Shown here in pieces: positions 10,785-23,549 of a stretch of DNA of 64,000 nt. Position 1 is the stretch's first letter, and each line of letters opens with the position of its first letter. A program made the position numbers and the translations under genes. Location of the stretch: the NCBI GenBank assembly GCA_000827265.1, contig KN834836.1, positions 87,057-151,056 on the forward strand, read 5' to 3'. Under the pieces are notes generated by a model. It saw only the letters and a list, made by a program, of their open reading frames with translations. It had not been told where the DNA came from and searched no databases. The DNA comes from Collybiopsis luxurians FD-317 M1. Taxonomy: Eukaryota; Basidiomycota; Agaricomycetes; Agaricales; Omphalotaceae.

Positions 10785-12097
10785 TCAGTCCTTCTTTGTT
10801 TCATTCATGCTCCAGTCATAACTTTCCATGAAAGGGAGGAAAGGCAGGTATCGTCGGCTTTTACAATCATTGACACACTTTGCGTCGTCCGAATCTGGAT
10901 TTGGTGGGTAGGGGTCCTCTCGCGATACCCTCGGGAGGGCAGAGTTGATGAGATTGTATGTTTCGGTGTCGTCTGGTGAGACAGTGAGCACGACACGGAA
11001 GGGCCCCTGGGCCCGGTGAATATTGGCGGAACAAGACTCGGAGGGAGGGGTGGTGGGGGAAGGGGAAGGGGAAGGAGAGAGGGATGAGAGGGGCGATGGA
11101 GGAGAGTAGCTTATGTTCATTGATGCAAACTCTGAGAGGGGAAGGGAAAGGGGCGATGGAGGAGGGGGCGGGGGGGTTATGGGCATTGATGCAGACTCTG
11201 AAGTGGCACAAGAGAAGAGGGCTGATGGAGGAGGGGCCGGGAGGGTAATGAATATCGATCCAGACTCGGAAGTGGGGAGAGAGGAATGGGATGGTGGAGA
11301 AGGGGGCGGGAGGGTGATGAATATCGATCCAGAATCTGAAGTGGGGAGGGAGGAGAGAGATGGCCGAGGAGGAGTCGGGGGGTTGATGACTCCCGATGCT
11401 GACTCTGAAGTGGACAGGTAGTCGAGGGATGACCGAGGAGAGGGGTTCATGACTACCGATGCAGACTCTGAAATTGAGAGGTCGGTGGGAGACGACCGAG
11501 AAGCCGAACTATTTATTACTGGCGACGCAGGTTCTGAAGTAGTCGCGCTTGAGGGACCGCTTGCTGACAGAGGGTTCTTACCACGTCTTCTCCGAGCAGA
11601 AGTCAGTTCCGTGAGCTCCCCCGATTGTCTTTTGGCCGCGATCTCATCAGCTTTGGAGCGCCCAAATTCTGCTGCCTATCAAAGAAAAATGGGCTCTCCC
11701 AGTAAGCTCAGATCGAGTTTTCGAATTATGAGAGACCTACCAAACACTCAAGCGGCATATCCATGCCCTTTTCAAAATACTTTGCCCTGACCTGCTCGCA
11801 ACGATTCTTGTGTTTATTCCAATTGAGCAGATAGAATTTCCCGACATTTTCGAGGGCAATTTCGGAATCGCAGATACATTTTACGAGCTGTGAATTGATG
11901 ATATCCCTGCAGCATCCGTCATGTTTCAATTTGTCATAGCGCTTTTTCTCTGCGTGACTGAGCCGAGTGAAATCAGTTGTGCTCTCCTGTCGACGAGATG
12001 CACTTGGTGTAGCAGAAGTGCTGGGTCTATGATGGCTGATTGACCGGCTAGGGACGGCCGTAGCCTTGGAACATTTGCTCGTTTTGAGGGGGGCCAT
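10785..12097 (-). CDS. Cys/His-motif protein with seven 23-residue Ser/Pro-rich repeats
   Basis: Two exons, 12097-11741 and 11675-10785, about 415 residues. ATG 12097 (MAPLKTSKCSK) is chosen because no ATG lies upstream in frame; longer readings need a TTG start. Exon 1 ends with a putative metal-binding module: C-x-C, then IALEN, Y, then W-N-K-H-K-N-R-C, an R-x-x-Y pair and MPLECL. The same module and the same phase-0 intron directly after the final Leu occur in the gene at 20719, so the two are paralogues. Exon 2 encodes an imperfect tandem repeat of about 23 residues (69 bp) beginning S-E-S-x-S, roughly seven units between 11060 and 11530, rich in Ser, Pro and Thr and probably disordered. 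The C-terminus (FRVVLTVSPDDTETYNLINSAL) is non-repetitive. Function not recognised; nuclear DNA- or protein-binding is only a guess. Confidence 0.75.
11050..11540 (-). repeat. In-frame 69-bp minisatellite in coding sequence
   Basis: About seven imperfect units of roughly 69 bp. On the plus strand each contains a GAY-x-CAGACTCTGAAGT-like core (ATCGATCCAGACTCGGAAGT, ATCGATCCAGAATCTGAAGT, and so on), followed by a purine-rich G/A stretch. Unit length is a multiple of three, so expansions keep the frame. Confidence 0.8.
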
Positions 12098-12445
12098 CGG
12101 TAGGTCGAACTCGAGTGGGCGAGAGGTCCACAAAGGTGCAGGTATTTAAGTCCCCCGAATATCCTTTGACCATGTTGCCTCAAAATGGAAATGGGTCATT
12201 TTCAAGGACAAAGGCGGACTACTAAACATGGTCATCGAAAAAGTGTATTGACCTTAATTGATATGTGGGAGGACTGGGCACAATAGGTAAATAAGCGCTG
12301 AAAATTAGCGAGTCTGGTTCCACGTGTCTGGGCATAGCTTATTTCTTAAGTATCTTATTCCCTAAAGCCTAATGAGCTTAATTTTTTGAGCGGGAAAGCT
12401 GAGAGCATATGTACTGAGATCTGAATGCAGCTATATCTATAAACA
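12098..12445. other. Intergenic region, no gene seen
   Basis: Promoter side of the Cys/His protein (minus) and 3' flank of the WDR59 gene (minus). AT-rich in part; no feature recognised beyond that. Confidence 0.4.
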
Positions 12446-15400
12446 TCACTTGCTATGACTAGTTATCCCGGAATACGGTGACTTCGGAAACACAACATCT
12501 CCCGATATCTGACATGCACAACCACAGCCCGTGGCGCAGATAGGAACGCTCAACTGTTTCCAGCACGAAACATGCGTGACGTGGAAGCAACGCAAACAAT
12601 TGACGGAAAGCCCTGTTAGGTGCATTAAGCTGAAGATCTGCAAGTCTCACAGAGATGGAACATACCCTTAACAGAGAGTCTACAAACAGTGCACTTTGGC
12701 GTAGTACGAAGATTACCGCAAGAGTCACATGGGGCACCAGGTTTATCGACGGGAAGAGGTATTGAGCAGTTGGTACAAATTCTCACCAGCCCTAGGCACG
12801 ATAGAGTTAGCTGAAGGCAAAGCAGTGTCCGCAGAAACTCACCGATGTCATGTTCGTACAAGGAATTTTCTCGTTCATGTAGACTGATAGACTTAAGAAG
12901 CTCCGCGCGTTTATGATGCAGTTCCCAACGAGCCAACATCTCAGCATAGAAATGGATATGTTGGAGAAGAAGCGATAGATCCTCGTCGGAGAAAGTAAAC
13001 TGAATCAAACTAAACACGCAAAAAAGGGTCATGAGTAAATTTTCAGCCTGAGGGTAAATGAAATGACATACTCATCCTTTGTCTGGAGCGTCGGAGCAGC
13101 TTCGAAGACCATCTTTCGCTTCTTGCCATTGGTATTACCAGCGCTGGCGACTTGTGAAAATGTAAGCCTGCGAGAATGGCCATTTGACGAGAACGACACG
13201 CCAGATTCTTTCGAATGTGGTACTGTCTCGTTCCACGATTTAGAAATCCCGGTGGACGGTGTCAGCAATATCGGAGAGGCCGAGCTTCGATTCCAACCAG
13301 GCCGGTTTGGGGATTCGGGAAGCCATCTTCCTCGCAACGCTCTACTAGTGGCGACTCGATTTTGTTCACTGACGGATTTATGGAGGGGAATTGCAATCCA
13401 AGAGGGCGAAGGAATGGGGGGTGACCTAGCGGGGGATATCGGCAGTGCTGGGTTCAAGTCTGGATTGTCAAGAGATTGAGGTAGAGTACCAGCCATGAAC
13501 TGCTTCCCAGTGCTAAATAGGCTTGTCCAGGAACCGCGAGAGGAACCTATCGCCAAACCAGAAGCAAGCGGATTTGGAGACGAAGGTAAATTCCCTGAGC
13601 CAGGAGGAGAAAGCGGGGTACGAGTCGGATGACCGGGCGAATTCGTCGGCGTGGATTTGGAGGAATAGACATGGATAGCACTGAAATAATCTAAGGCCGA
13701 ATTCGGTCTGGTACTCAGTGATGACACAGTAGCCGCACTCATCGAGTTGGGGGTATGAAAAAGTTGGAGAGCGATGGAGGCAACCATTGCGAGCATTTGT
13801 ACATCTTTCTGAGCTCGAAGGTCTGAGAACCTAGATCATGGTCATTGATTGATGTCGTATGGCAAAGAGCAAAAATGAACGTACAAACGATCTATCAACT
13901 GCTTTACAAGACCCAACCAACGAGACACCGGGCCGATATACATTTTTCTATCAGCGTCCTCTCCACTTAATGCGACAGCAGCAGTCACAGCGGTGCCTAA
14001 AACTGCTCCAAGTGACCGGAAGATGCGCTCATGATCATATCTCCCATGTGCTTTTGCAACCGAGGCATTCAGATTGCAAACTTGCACTAAGTCGGTGCTG
14101 CCGTTCTTGGTGCTATCGTCTCCTTCGACCACTTTGTCGACAGATCCTTTGCCTCCAGCAAGGACGGAAGCCGCGAAGAATACATAGTCCTTAGCAACAC
14201 TCCTATCTCCTCCCACGAGCCCCGTCGTATTCGCAATGACCACTTCACTTCTCCTGGGCGACCCGCCAATCAACGCCAAAGTCGTATAACTTCTTGATCC
14301 GCTAGCCGTTCCGCTCTCTTCCCAACTTGCGCCTCCTCCAGATACGCCCTCCCAGATGGAATCCAGACCAGCGGATTTCTTGAGCGAATTCGAATGTCGT
14401 CGCCCACGAAGTCGAGGGTGGGTCAAAAGATTGGTCATGATGCGCACTATCTGGGATTGTGCGAGCGCGGGAGGAATTTCAGTGTTCTGAATCTGTGAAG
14501 GATACGAATAAGAATTGAGTACATCGCTAGCGCCGTATGTTCCATATAGATCATTGCCGACTTTCATCCTTGAATCAGACGTCGACGGGGGGAGTATCGA
14601 TCGAATCGCCGTTTCACGGTCAGTAGCTGCTAGACCTAAACGACGCACAGCATCAGAGAGTAGAGCTGGAGACTGGTGGAAGGCCTGAGGGGACGACGAT
14701 GTGCGATGTCCTTGGGCTACCTCTGCATCAGCGCCGCATTCGGTAGAAGTCCCTTCGTTGTTGTTACTGGCGGAGTCACGATCGGGATGGGATGGTTCGA
14801 CACTACTTCGTGCTGGAGATCTTGATTGCGAAAGGACATTGCCAATGGTGTTTCGCACGATACGAGGAGGTGCTCTAAAGAAACACACCAGCTCACCTAA
14901 TACGGGACTCTTCAGCATCAGTTGATGAAGACGGTTTAATTGGACTCACCATTTGGGCCAAAACTCCCCTGACAAGTTCGTGGTTCTGCGAGATTTTTGT
15001 TGTTCCGCAATAGCAACGCAGTCACTTCTCTATCTCTCGAGTCATCTCCCATATCTTCCTCCTCGGACGAATCCAGGTCGTCTTGCGAGTCGTCGTCCTG
15101 GACTGTAACACCGCCACTGAGACCAGACTTCAATCCTAACGCCGCTACATTCCCGTCGATATCGATAAAACTTTCATCCTTGAACACCAAAAACCTTAAG
15201 CACGCCTCTAAACACGGTTTCTGTCTTTCCCGCAAGGACGCTATAATCCTCCTCAATTTCCTCAGCATAAATGCTCGGTCTTTCATAGTAATCAACGGCG
15301 TATACTCCATGCTGACAGTGGGAAGATGACCGAGGGGTAAACTATTGCCATTGTCGACGTTATGGATATGAGGGTCGCTACTCTGAGGATACTCGCGAGG

Positions 15401-17617
15401 AAAGGTGAACGTAACGCGAAGGAAAACTGACTGCGTCGAGTACGAGTAGGTGGCTCCCGATCCCAGTCCTGACGCGCCGTGGCGTAAGCCGGACTCGGAA
15501 CGCGCCCAGGGAACTTGCAGACCGAGAGTTACGGTCCGATGTTGCTTTTTGCTGCCGGTAAGTGAAAGATCATGCTTCTCCAGCCGTACTTTGGACGCTG
15601 GTAGCTTGGAGAGCACGGAAGTTATCCTGGAGGGGCAATTAATGGTTATCTTCACTTGAAGAACGTCATCATACGTACTCGTCTTGTAAAGATGGACCAA
15701 CGCTCTGAGCAGCAATCTCCTTGTCATCTGACGGCTTACTCTCTTTACTCCCCGACTTATCTCTACTCGAACTCCTCGTTTTCCCATCTAGCTCATCACT
15801 GGTAGGCCTGACATCGGTTCCAGCCGCAAGGACCGTAGAACTACCAGAAGCAGGTATAGTGGCTGTAGGAGGACCGGTTGCGTCTTTGACCGAAGAAAGC
15901 CACGAAAGAGCATCTACGCGGGCACGGGATTTGAGTCCTCCTGCCGCACCGCGGGACATAGTTCCCCCACCCCCGCTACTAACATGTCCAACGACATGGA
16001 CATTGACACCGGGAGTCGCCATGGCAGTCATACCACTACTCGCACTACCAGACACGCGCTCGTCAACAGGATCCAAAGGTAAGCTAGGGTATGGCTGGGG
16101 ATAGAGATTGGAATTGTTTCTTGATCGATTCTTGGTTTGACCCTGGCTCTGATAGGCAAGAGCCGGTGGGCCACCTGCTCGTACTTCAGCAAGGATCGAG
16201 CGGTGCCCTATTGGAGCGGAAATTGGATTGGGAGTAGAAGTGTTGAGATCTGTGTCTGGGTTCGGTTTTATAAGAGGGAAGGTAAGTGGATCGCGGAAAG
16301 ACATTGAAGTGAGAGGAGGATCAGTAGGAGTAATTGCGATAGACTGTTGCTGAAAATCATTGCTACGAGAATACCCTACTTTCTACATGTGCAATATATA
16401 AGTATATGAAAGAAAGAACTGCAAAAAGCTTGCGTACCTGCATCACCTCAGATTCCACCGGCCAGAACCTCAAAGTACGATCTTTCGACCAGGTGATGAG
16501 CTGAAAAGCAGTATTGTTGGCGTTTTTCCTCCAAACAAACTCTTTCACCACGTCGGAATGACCAAGGAAACTATCCACTGGAAGTTCCGTTAGACCATGA
16601 TTGAGATTTTGACTTTCCAGACTAAACATTTCTAAAGCCGTTTCGCCTCTTTGTGCCAAACTCAGGACGCCACGGCCGAAGGGAAGACTCCTCGCACGCC
16701 AGACGGGATATCCGGTTTTTATTGTCCGCTTGAGCGTCTTGGTATCTGAGTCCCATACCTTGATAGTCTTATCCAAAGAGCAGGTAACAATCTCCGCAGG
16801 TTCGGTATGTGACCAGTCGATACCGTAAATACGAGATGAATGAGCTTCAATGGTTTTCAGCGGGAGACTGCCTTTTCGCCGGTCCCAGATGTGCACCTTG
16901 TCGAGGTGCGAGGAAGCTAGGATGTGCGAATCTTGTCGATTCCACTTGACTTGAGTTCCAGGAGAGCTAAAGGCGCATAAACCGAGGATTGGTTTCCGAG
17001 GCTCGCGAATATCCCAGGTCCATACCCAAGAATCTAACCCAGTGGAGCTGAGTAGATCTCGGTCCGCAGGGTTCCAATTAATATCGGTAACAGCACGGTA
17101 GTGACGGTGAAGAATGTGTTCAATGGACGTTTTTCCAGTCATATACAAATTCCAGATGAGTCTAATTCAAGTTAGTTCAAGCATTAACTAGAGGAGAGTA
17201 TGTACGCACAGTTTTTCGCTAGAAGTCGATACGATATACTCAGCACGACTCGGATGGGGGTTCCATTGTACATCAGCCACGTCCCAAGTCCCACCTTGAG
17301 GAAGAAACCGAGGAACTTCAAATGGTGATTCCAGGTCGATGATAAAGAGACCCCTTCGAGCAGCCAGAACTACATCTCTGGACCAGGGGCTGATACTCAT
17401 CTATAGGAAAATTTAGAACGATATTGGCAAGTTATGCCTCGCATACATTTCCGACAGCATCTCCAACCAGTCCCTTCATATCAAACTGCAAACTCTTGCG
17501 AAAATTGGTGCCATCCTCTTCGCTGTCGAGGTCTACATTCTGAGGTGGTCTCCTGGTAGAGAGTAGGCTAGGTCGTCGTACAGTGTGGTTCACATGGGAG
17601 TGTATTCTTTCAGTCAT
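12446..17617 (-). CDS. WDR59: WDR59/Mtc5-like subunit of SEA (GATOR2) complex
   Basis: Large scaffold protein of the SEAC/GATOR2 complex that controls TORC1 in response to amino acids at the vacuole/lysosome. Ten inferred exons: 17617-17447, 17400-17210, 17161-16438, 16382-15679, 15626-14950, 14896-13885, 13830-13072, 13009-12843, 12791-12666 and 12612-12446; all phases agree, giving about 1,565 residues. N-terminal beta-propeller of WD40 repeats (about 57-390), with HYRAVTDINWNPADRDLLSS, HIWDRRKG and TCSLDKTIKVWD. An RWD domain follows (about 585-710), with FLRVTFTFPREYP as its YPxxxP-type core. A long Ser/Pro-rich linker leads to LARWELHHKRAELLK and a C-terminal RING-like zinc domain: CTNCS, CDSCG, CTVCR, CLRCFHVTHVSCW, CATGCGCAC. 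This order is diagnostic for WDR59. It shares a 404-bp divergent promoter with glycosyltransferase copy 4. Confidence 0.92.
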
Positions 17618-18021
17618 TGGACATGGTTGTTCGTCCCCACTGACGGTGAGAGTTGACGCGAAGAGAAAGATAAGCGCCTATCATGTGATCTGGCGCTTAC
17701 GCGAACTTGATACGAATCTAAGTCCAGATGCCGCAGTTCTACGTCAACCAAATCCTGTTTTTTTGCCGTTTTTCCGAAAATTAATACAAGCCCTCCTTTC
17801 AGGTCATATATCAAGTAACTATTATTCTTCAAAGGCATTGGTTACGTGTCGTTGTTACTGCGATCTGACTACGCCTGCTCTCACTGGGCACCCTAACAGT
17901 TACGTCTCTACAGCGAGTCATACGTATACCTGCCGAGTATGTTCAGTTCTGAGATGTCCAAGTTACTCTTTAAAAGACACCCCAAACGCGAAGCTTTCTT
18001 GCATCCCTCAAGTACATACAT
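17618..18021. promoter_or_regulatory. Divergent promoter between WDR59 and glycosyltransferase copy 4
   Basis: Head-to-head intergenic region of 404 bp. It contains only short overlapping ORFs with no family resemblance. No TATA box placed with confidence. Confidence 0.4.
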
Positions 18022-20023
18022 ATGTCTTTCTCAAAGCATCTTTTGATCCACGCCGCCCCTTCGTGGGGTATGTCTCCAATTTCCTCCACTTTCTTTAGGA
18101 TCTCTGATCTGGCGCAGGTCATAACAAGCCCGCTGCTGCTCTCGTGGTCATGTTAACTAGAGCACGCCCTGAGTTGACTGTCACCATTCTGACCACGGGC
18201 CTCATGTATTCTAAATTCATACACGAATTGCAGTCCAAATTGACTGTTGGTGAGTTCGACGCGTTGATGACGCGTGTTTAGTATGTCCACTTCCAACTTT
18301 TGCAGCAATTGATGCAGGTTCTAAAGTGATTTTCATGTACATAGTGTCATTGATATCGCCGGATCCAAGTTCCATCCACTGGCTCCGCTTTCAGCTTTCA
18401 AGCCAGCGTACACAGCGCTTTATGAAGGCCAAAGCATTACATGCATATCGTCTGGCAAAGTCTTTGAGTTTTCCAGCCTTCCTCGGGTCTCCCTTGCTAT
18501 TATCGATGTAGGTACCCCTATGATAGCTCTAAGAACCCAACGCTCATTCTTTATAGCACTTTGCAGGATACGCATTCGACGACATCCGTTCAGTTTCTCA
18601 AAAGCAAGTACCTATCGTCGCTTTCTTGACCTCACCGGCCGGCGGCACTATCCGACATTTCGGCCCCAAGCGATTCGGTGGTATCGCCCCAGCCGAAATG
18701 GAGACTGAGGAAGGGAGACAGAAGGCCAAGGCGAAATTAAATGAGATGATGAGTGCAATGGCCTCGGTTCCATTCAACCTGGAAGCGGCTCTTAAAAATA
18801 AACAAGTAACCTTCTTCATTATTTTTCGCTTTCGGCGGCGCCTTGAATTTTTTAGCAGCCTCTTCCGGATACTCAAAAAGGAGTGACGACCCATAATTCA
18901 AATGAATTCGAAGTCTTGAAAATACCCGGAGCCCCACCAATGTATACCCACGAAACGAGACCACAAGCCGTAAGTCTAGTAATGCTTGAAATGCGGGATA
19001 GAATTAATGTAACCACGTCTTCACAGAAGCTTCCTATCACCAAGGTTGTTGAGACGCTATGCCAAATATATACAGTTGAAGGCGACGCAGTCATCATCGC
19101 ATCTAACTCCACTTTCGATGGAGATATGATGGGTACTCTGAAGAACTGGCTAGGAGGATTTGATCAACCGGTCTATCCTATAGGCCCCTTGACCTTGCCT
19201 ACGCCCAAAGGAAAGGAAGACAAATCAAACGACGTGGAGGTCGTCGAATTCCTAGACAAGATGCGCCTTCGTTCTGGAAAGCGATCCTTGATTTACGTGA
19301 GTATCTCGACGACCTGCTCTTGCCTTGGGGATTGACTTGGTATACTATAGATCTCCTTTGGAACATTCTTCGTTCCTTCCGAGATAGAGAAAGTTTGGGC
19401 AGTGATCGAAGCTTTGATCACGTCCGAAACGCCCTTCATTTTCGCCCACGCCTCTCCCCTTCTCTCAGTTACCGAGGAAAAAAAGGCATGGATTAACAAC
19501 AGCGGAGTTGGGCTGGAATTATCTTGGAGTCCGCAGCAAGTCATACTCGAACATGAGGTAACTGGGTGGTTCCTCACTCATGGAGGCTGGAACAGCATTA
19601 TGGAGGCCTTTGAGTCTAAAATTCCCTTGTACGTACCACAAATTCTTTGCCGATATTTGTATTCGAAACCTAACTGGATACATTAGGATTATTTGGCCGA
19701 TAAATGGTGACCAGCCTCTCAATGCAGCGAACCTCACACTCATTCACAAGGCCGCTTTTGAATTGATTGAAGTTCGTGGAGGGGAAGATGGGACAAAACC
19801 CCTGCTACGATTTAAAGATACAGAGTATACACCGTCGTTCACGATTGAGGGAGTCAAGGAGGAGTTTATAGGTGTACTTGAGAAGATCAAAGGCGAAGAG
19901 GGACAAGTCGTCAGAAAGAACTTCGAAAAGTTGAGCGAGGAAATGGGTAAAAGTTGGCATGATGGTGGGGAATCCAATAGCAACTTCAACGATTTTCTGG
20001 CCAAGTTTGTGGATTGCATATAA
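18022..20023 (+). CDS. UDP-glycosyltransferase (GT1), copy 4 (divergent paralogue)
   Basis: Complete GT1 enzyme, eight inferred exons: 18022-18067, 18118-18280, 18345-18507, 18557-18805, 18859-18969 (or from 18856), 19027-19296, 19351-19628 and 19687-20023, about 538 residues. The start MSFSKHLLIHAAPSWG continues after the first intron as HNKPAAALVVML, the standard N-terminal Rossmann strand and helix. Later come FLTSPAGGTIRHFGP, then ISFGTFFVPSEIEKVW, SWSPQQVILEH and WFLTHGGWNS, and finally IIWPINGDQP, the donor-binding region. Exon number, phases and several exon lengths (163, 278) equal those of copies 1-3, so all four share one ancestor, but sequence identity is much lower and it is not part of the recent tandem duplication. 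Acceptor unknown. Confidence 0.9.
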
Positions 20024-20718
20024 ACTCTTTAGATCTAGAAATTAAGAAAGCCTTCTCTTTGGACGTTGTTGATACTTAAAAAACGTTTCCAATAAAAGAG
20101 ATCGGATTGGCAATCAATAGAATTATGTAAGTGAATGCTGTACGATAAGATTAGATCTCGGAGACCCACAATACCCTCGAAGTTCATCTTGTCCAATTTG
20201 TCTTTTTTTTTCCGTCCCAACTCCGCCGACAATCGGAGCTGTGGACTCGTTCTGGCTTATCACGCCAATCTCCGTACAGTAAGATACGCTCTCATCCAAC
20301 GGCTTTGAGCTTTTGCTTTTCAGAAACTTCCTCGACCAGATCTCTTGCAAAGTCGCGACTACAGAGAACAAAAGATACATTATACGCGTCGAGAAAGGTG
20401 TGAGAGCGTCGTCAAACAGCCACGCCTCACAAGGTCACGAAAACCATTAGGACAATGGAAAACTCCTTTGTTTATTTTCGAGCTTCATTTCCACATATTT
20501 CCACATATTGGCATTGACGAATTAGGCGGTCCAAAGAGTGTCCAAGGACTTCAGGTAAGTCATTAAAGAGAGTGCCCCGAAAGCTGTTGATTTTCAGACT
20601 CTCATTCTTCCCCAGCTTTCCAACGTACAAAATATTGTAATTTGCCAGCCTCGCAAAAGTTTTTGGCCAAACGCTTATCTACTTCAACCTCTAGATTCCC
20701 TCGAACATCGTCATCGCC
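20024..20718. other. Intergenic region, no gene seen
   Basis: Nearly 700 bp between the 3' end of glycosyltransferase copy 4 and the ATG at 20719. Several short ORFs on both strands show no family pattern. A short direct repeat (TTTCCACATA twice at about 20488-20508) is the only structure noticed. Confidence 0.4.
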
Positions 20719-21838
20719 ATGGTTCAATCTGACAACACAAAAATCGCGTTCAGGAGATCCGGACGCGTCTCATCCACTCGCCATCATCGAGCGTACGACA
20801 AAAGTTACGCCTCGGCTCCGGGGTTGCGAGTGAAAGGAGAATCGTCGGACTCGTCGGATGAGAGCTTTAACGTCGAGCGCATCGAAGGCCTCAGTAGCAA
20901 GCTGTACGAGAACATGATGCAACGAAAGAATGAATTGGAGACAGATCCATGGATCAGCGAAGAGGACTTCGGCCCCAAGAGTGTTATGTGCAAGGGCTGT
21001 TTAGCGCATATCAAACTAGACGTACGACAATACTACTACTCTACCCCGTGGAGAAAGCATGCCAACAGATGTAGTGTTATTCGCACTCATTACTATGACG
21101 CGAACGAGGAAATGCCCAAAGAATACTTGGTGAGTTTTACGAGAACATGGGTGTCGGTCACATGGTTAATCTGTCTTTGTTTTTCCTCTCCATCATCAGA
21201 AAGCTGACTTTGGTAACATCGCTGCCGAGCGGATCTTGCAGGATAGGGAGCAAGGGCTTATTCCCGAGCTTACATCTTCTCCGAAATTTGTCAACCCATA
21301 CCCAAGGCCGGGGAAGGGCAAGAGCGTTGCGATGAACGCTTCCACTTCACCTTCGGTCTGCGTATCTGCGGGGGGAAAGAGCCAACGTTCCTCTGGCAGT
21401 TCCTCTTCTTCCACTCCTAAATCCACTCCTGCAACCGATTCGTCTCGCGTCTCCCCCATTTCATCCTATTCATCTTATTGTCCTCCGTCTGCCCAACCGT
21501 CAGCTTACCCTTCAGCATCTCCCTCTACTTCGACCTCACCGGCCGAGATATCTCGGAGCTCTCCCGTTCTATCCTATCCGTCCGATTCTTTACCTTCATC
21601 TCAGCACTCTACTTTGACTCGGCGTGCTGTAGAGGATGATCTATATGGCGATGTCTTGGTCAAAAGCGTCTGGGAGCGAATGCTTGAAATCCGGAAGGAA
21701 GAAGCTGCCTCCAATAAGCTTACCGAGAAGGATTACCAATTTTTATCCACCGTCGGGTACTTTGAGGTCGAGGAAGGCCAAGTTCCTCGTAAAAGTCTGA
21801 AGTACTGCCGGAACGCCACAGATTGCCACTCGTTCTGA
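20719..21838 (+). CDS. Cys/His-motif protein, paralogue of gene at 10785
   Basis: Two exons, 20719-21129 and 21200-21838, about 349 residues. Exon 1 ends with the module C-K-G-C, IKLD, YYYS, W-R-K-H-A-N-R-C, RTHYYD and MPKEYL, matching the C-x-C ... W-x-K-H-x-N-R-C ... MPLECL module of the gene at 12097-10785. The phase-0 intron falls right after the last Leu in both. This pattern could bind one zinc ion but is not a classical C2H2 finger. Exon 2 begins KADFGNIAAERI, then a Ser/Pro-rich stretch (about residues 180-270) without the tandem repeats of the paralogue, and ends with an acidic helical segment VWERMLEIRKEEAA. Function not recognised. Confidence 0.75.
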
Positions 21839-22217
21839 GTCTTGATTTTATTTATTTTTTGCTTCCCTTGTTGTATACCATTCGGTGCTATGTCATTTCT
21901 TATACCATAATATGTCCCCTGTAATGATGTTATCCTCTTTTTCTGATACTGCTTAGTATGAATTCGGTCGATTTATCTGATTTTCTCTTGCTTGTAGTTC
22001 TGTTTAAAGTAAGCATTTATTCGTCTGTATGTAATGTACCTTGCACGTAGCCTCCATGAAGTTGAATTGATTTGCCTAGTCAGAAGTTCTCACTGTAAAT
22101 GCCCTAACGCCTGTTCGAACCCTGAGCTCCGCGACGCAGAGCGCCAACGGGCGTCTGTATTTGACAGCTATCGTGGGTCTTGCAGCTTGCTACCTTTCTT
22201 TCATCTTCTTGTTTTGT
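21839..22217. other. Intergenic region, no gene seen
   Basis: T-rich 3' flank of the Cys/His gene and promoter of the BTB gene. Nothing else recognised. Confidence 0.4.
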
Positions 22218-23397
22218 ATGCCATCTCGCTGTGCCATGATTACTCAAGAAGCTGACTCTGACAGCTTACCCATCGTTAAAAACCCGAATTTTTGGTTCAG
22301 CGACGGCAATATTGTCCTACTCGCAAGTATGTTTGCGTTCAAAATTCACCGAGGCCAATTGCAGCGCCATTCAGAGTTTTTCGATGGCATGTTTGATATT
22401 CCGCAGCCAAGCAAACAAGACACGCTGGAAGGTTGTCCTCTGGTCGAGATGCAAGATAGTCCGGACGACTTGTATCATTTCTTGGGTGCGCTGTATGATG
22501 GACTGTGCGTACAATATCTTTGAAATTCAAATCCTCTGAGCCAAATTTGCTACTAGATATCTATCCTTTCCCCGTCCAGCTCATTTTGCACGTCTTGCTT
22601 CAGTCCTTCGTCTTTCTACCAAGTACTTGGTCCCTCATCTTCGTCAACAATGCCTCGAACGCCTCACTCTGGATTGGCCTTGTACTCTAGAAGCCTGGGA
22701 TGCTCGCGAAAACGAAGCTCTTGGTCCGAACACCTGCTATTCTCCTAGACAATACACTCCTCATCCAACTCTAGTCATTGATCTCGCTATCGAACTCAGC
22801 CTAGACCAATTCCTACCTAGTGCATTCTACGACCTCTCAAGATATGGCCCAAGCAAAATCATGTATGGAACACCTGGCATCAAATCAATCTTAGTTTCTC
22901 CGGACGAAGAACCGCGATACGTTTGTCTCTCCAATCAACTTTTCATACGAACGCTGCGTGGGCGCGAATGTGCTCAACGTTTTCTCCTCGATTTTCTTTC
23001 GACACATGTCGAAAACCGTCAGCCTTCTGTGAAATGCTTGTATCGTCATCCGCTGCATCCCTCTCTTACAAAGTCACACCCTTGCGTCCAAGGTTTCCAG
23101 CAAATTTACTTTGACACTTTTCGTTGTATCGGAGGAGTTGCCATTGGGCGTGATGCTGATCCGTTGTTTACTCTGAATCAAGCGATGGAAAGGCTGACCA
23201 AACCGCATCGAATTGAGAGCGAGCGGATGAGGGCTTTGATGTGTAGTCCCTGCAAGCTAGAGTTTCTGGATGTTTGTGCTAGGGGTAGAGAAGCGGCTTG
23301 GGGGTGCATTCCCAGCTGGTTCGGGCTGGAAGAGGTTATCGAAGGATGGGGTGGCTTAGATTCTGGCAGCAGCAGCAACGACGAACAGAGTGACTAG
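22218..23397 (+). CDS. BTB/POZ domain protein
   Basis: Two inferred exons, 22218-22504 and 22557-23397, about 375 residues from ATG 22218 (a second ATG at 22236 is possible). The first exon gives a fungal-type BTB/POZ fold: NFWFSDGNIVLLASMFAFKIHRGQL, then RHSEFFDGMFDIPQP and LVEMQDSPDDLYHFLGALYDG. After the intron, the typical VLRLSTKYLVPHLRQQCLERL helix pair follows. This architecture is one of the most expanded in Agaricomycetes. BTB proteins dimerise and may act as Cullin-3 substrate adaptors or transcription regulators; no partner domain is visible at the C-terminus. Accept site at 22556 is chosen because it alone keeps the LSTKYL frame. Confidence 0.85.
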
Positions 23398-23549
23398 GGC
23401 ATGACGAGCTAGCTATATGTGGTTAATATTCCAGCTCCAAAACGGAATAGCCTGGATAACTGGATAAGTCACGACTGGAACGACGGAGCAAATACCATTA
23501 TTTTTCCTTGCACCTCCGAAATTTCTGTAGAAGAGTATTGATCCCTAGG

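Noticed and set aside
11050..11540. Regularly spaced repeats considered as a CRISPR array
   Set aside because: Repeats are contiguous and imperfect, in frame within a eukaryotic exon, with no unique spacers; this is a coding minisatellite.
13063..13479. 138-codon plus-strand ORF
   Set aside because: Antisense to exon 7 of the WDR59 gene.
22100..22125. GTTCGAACCC resembling a tRNA B box
   Set aside because: No acceptor or anticodon arm pairing found upstream, so no tRNA gene is called.
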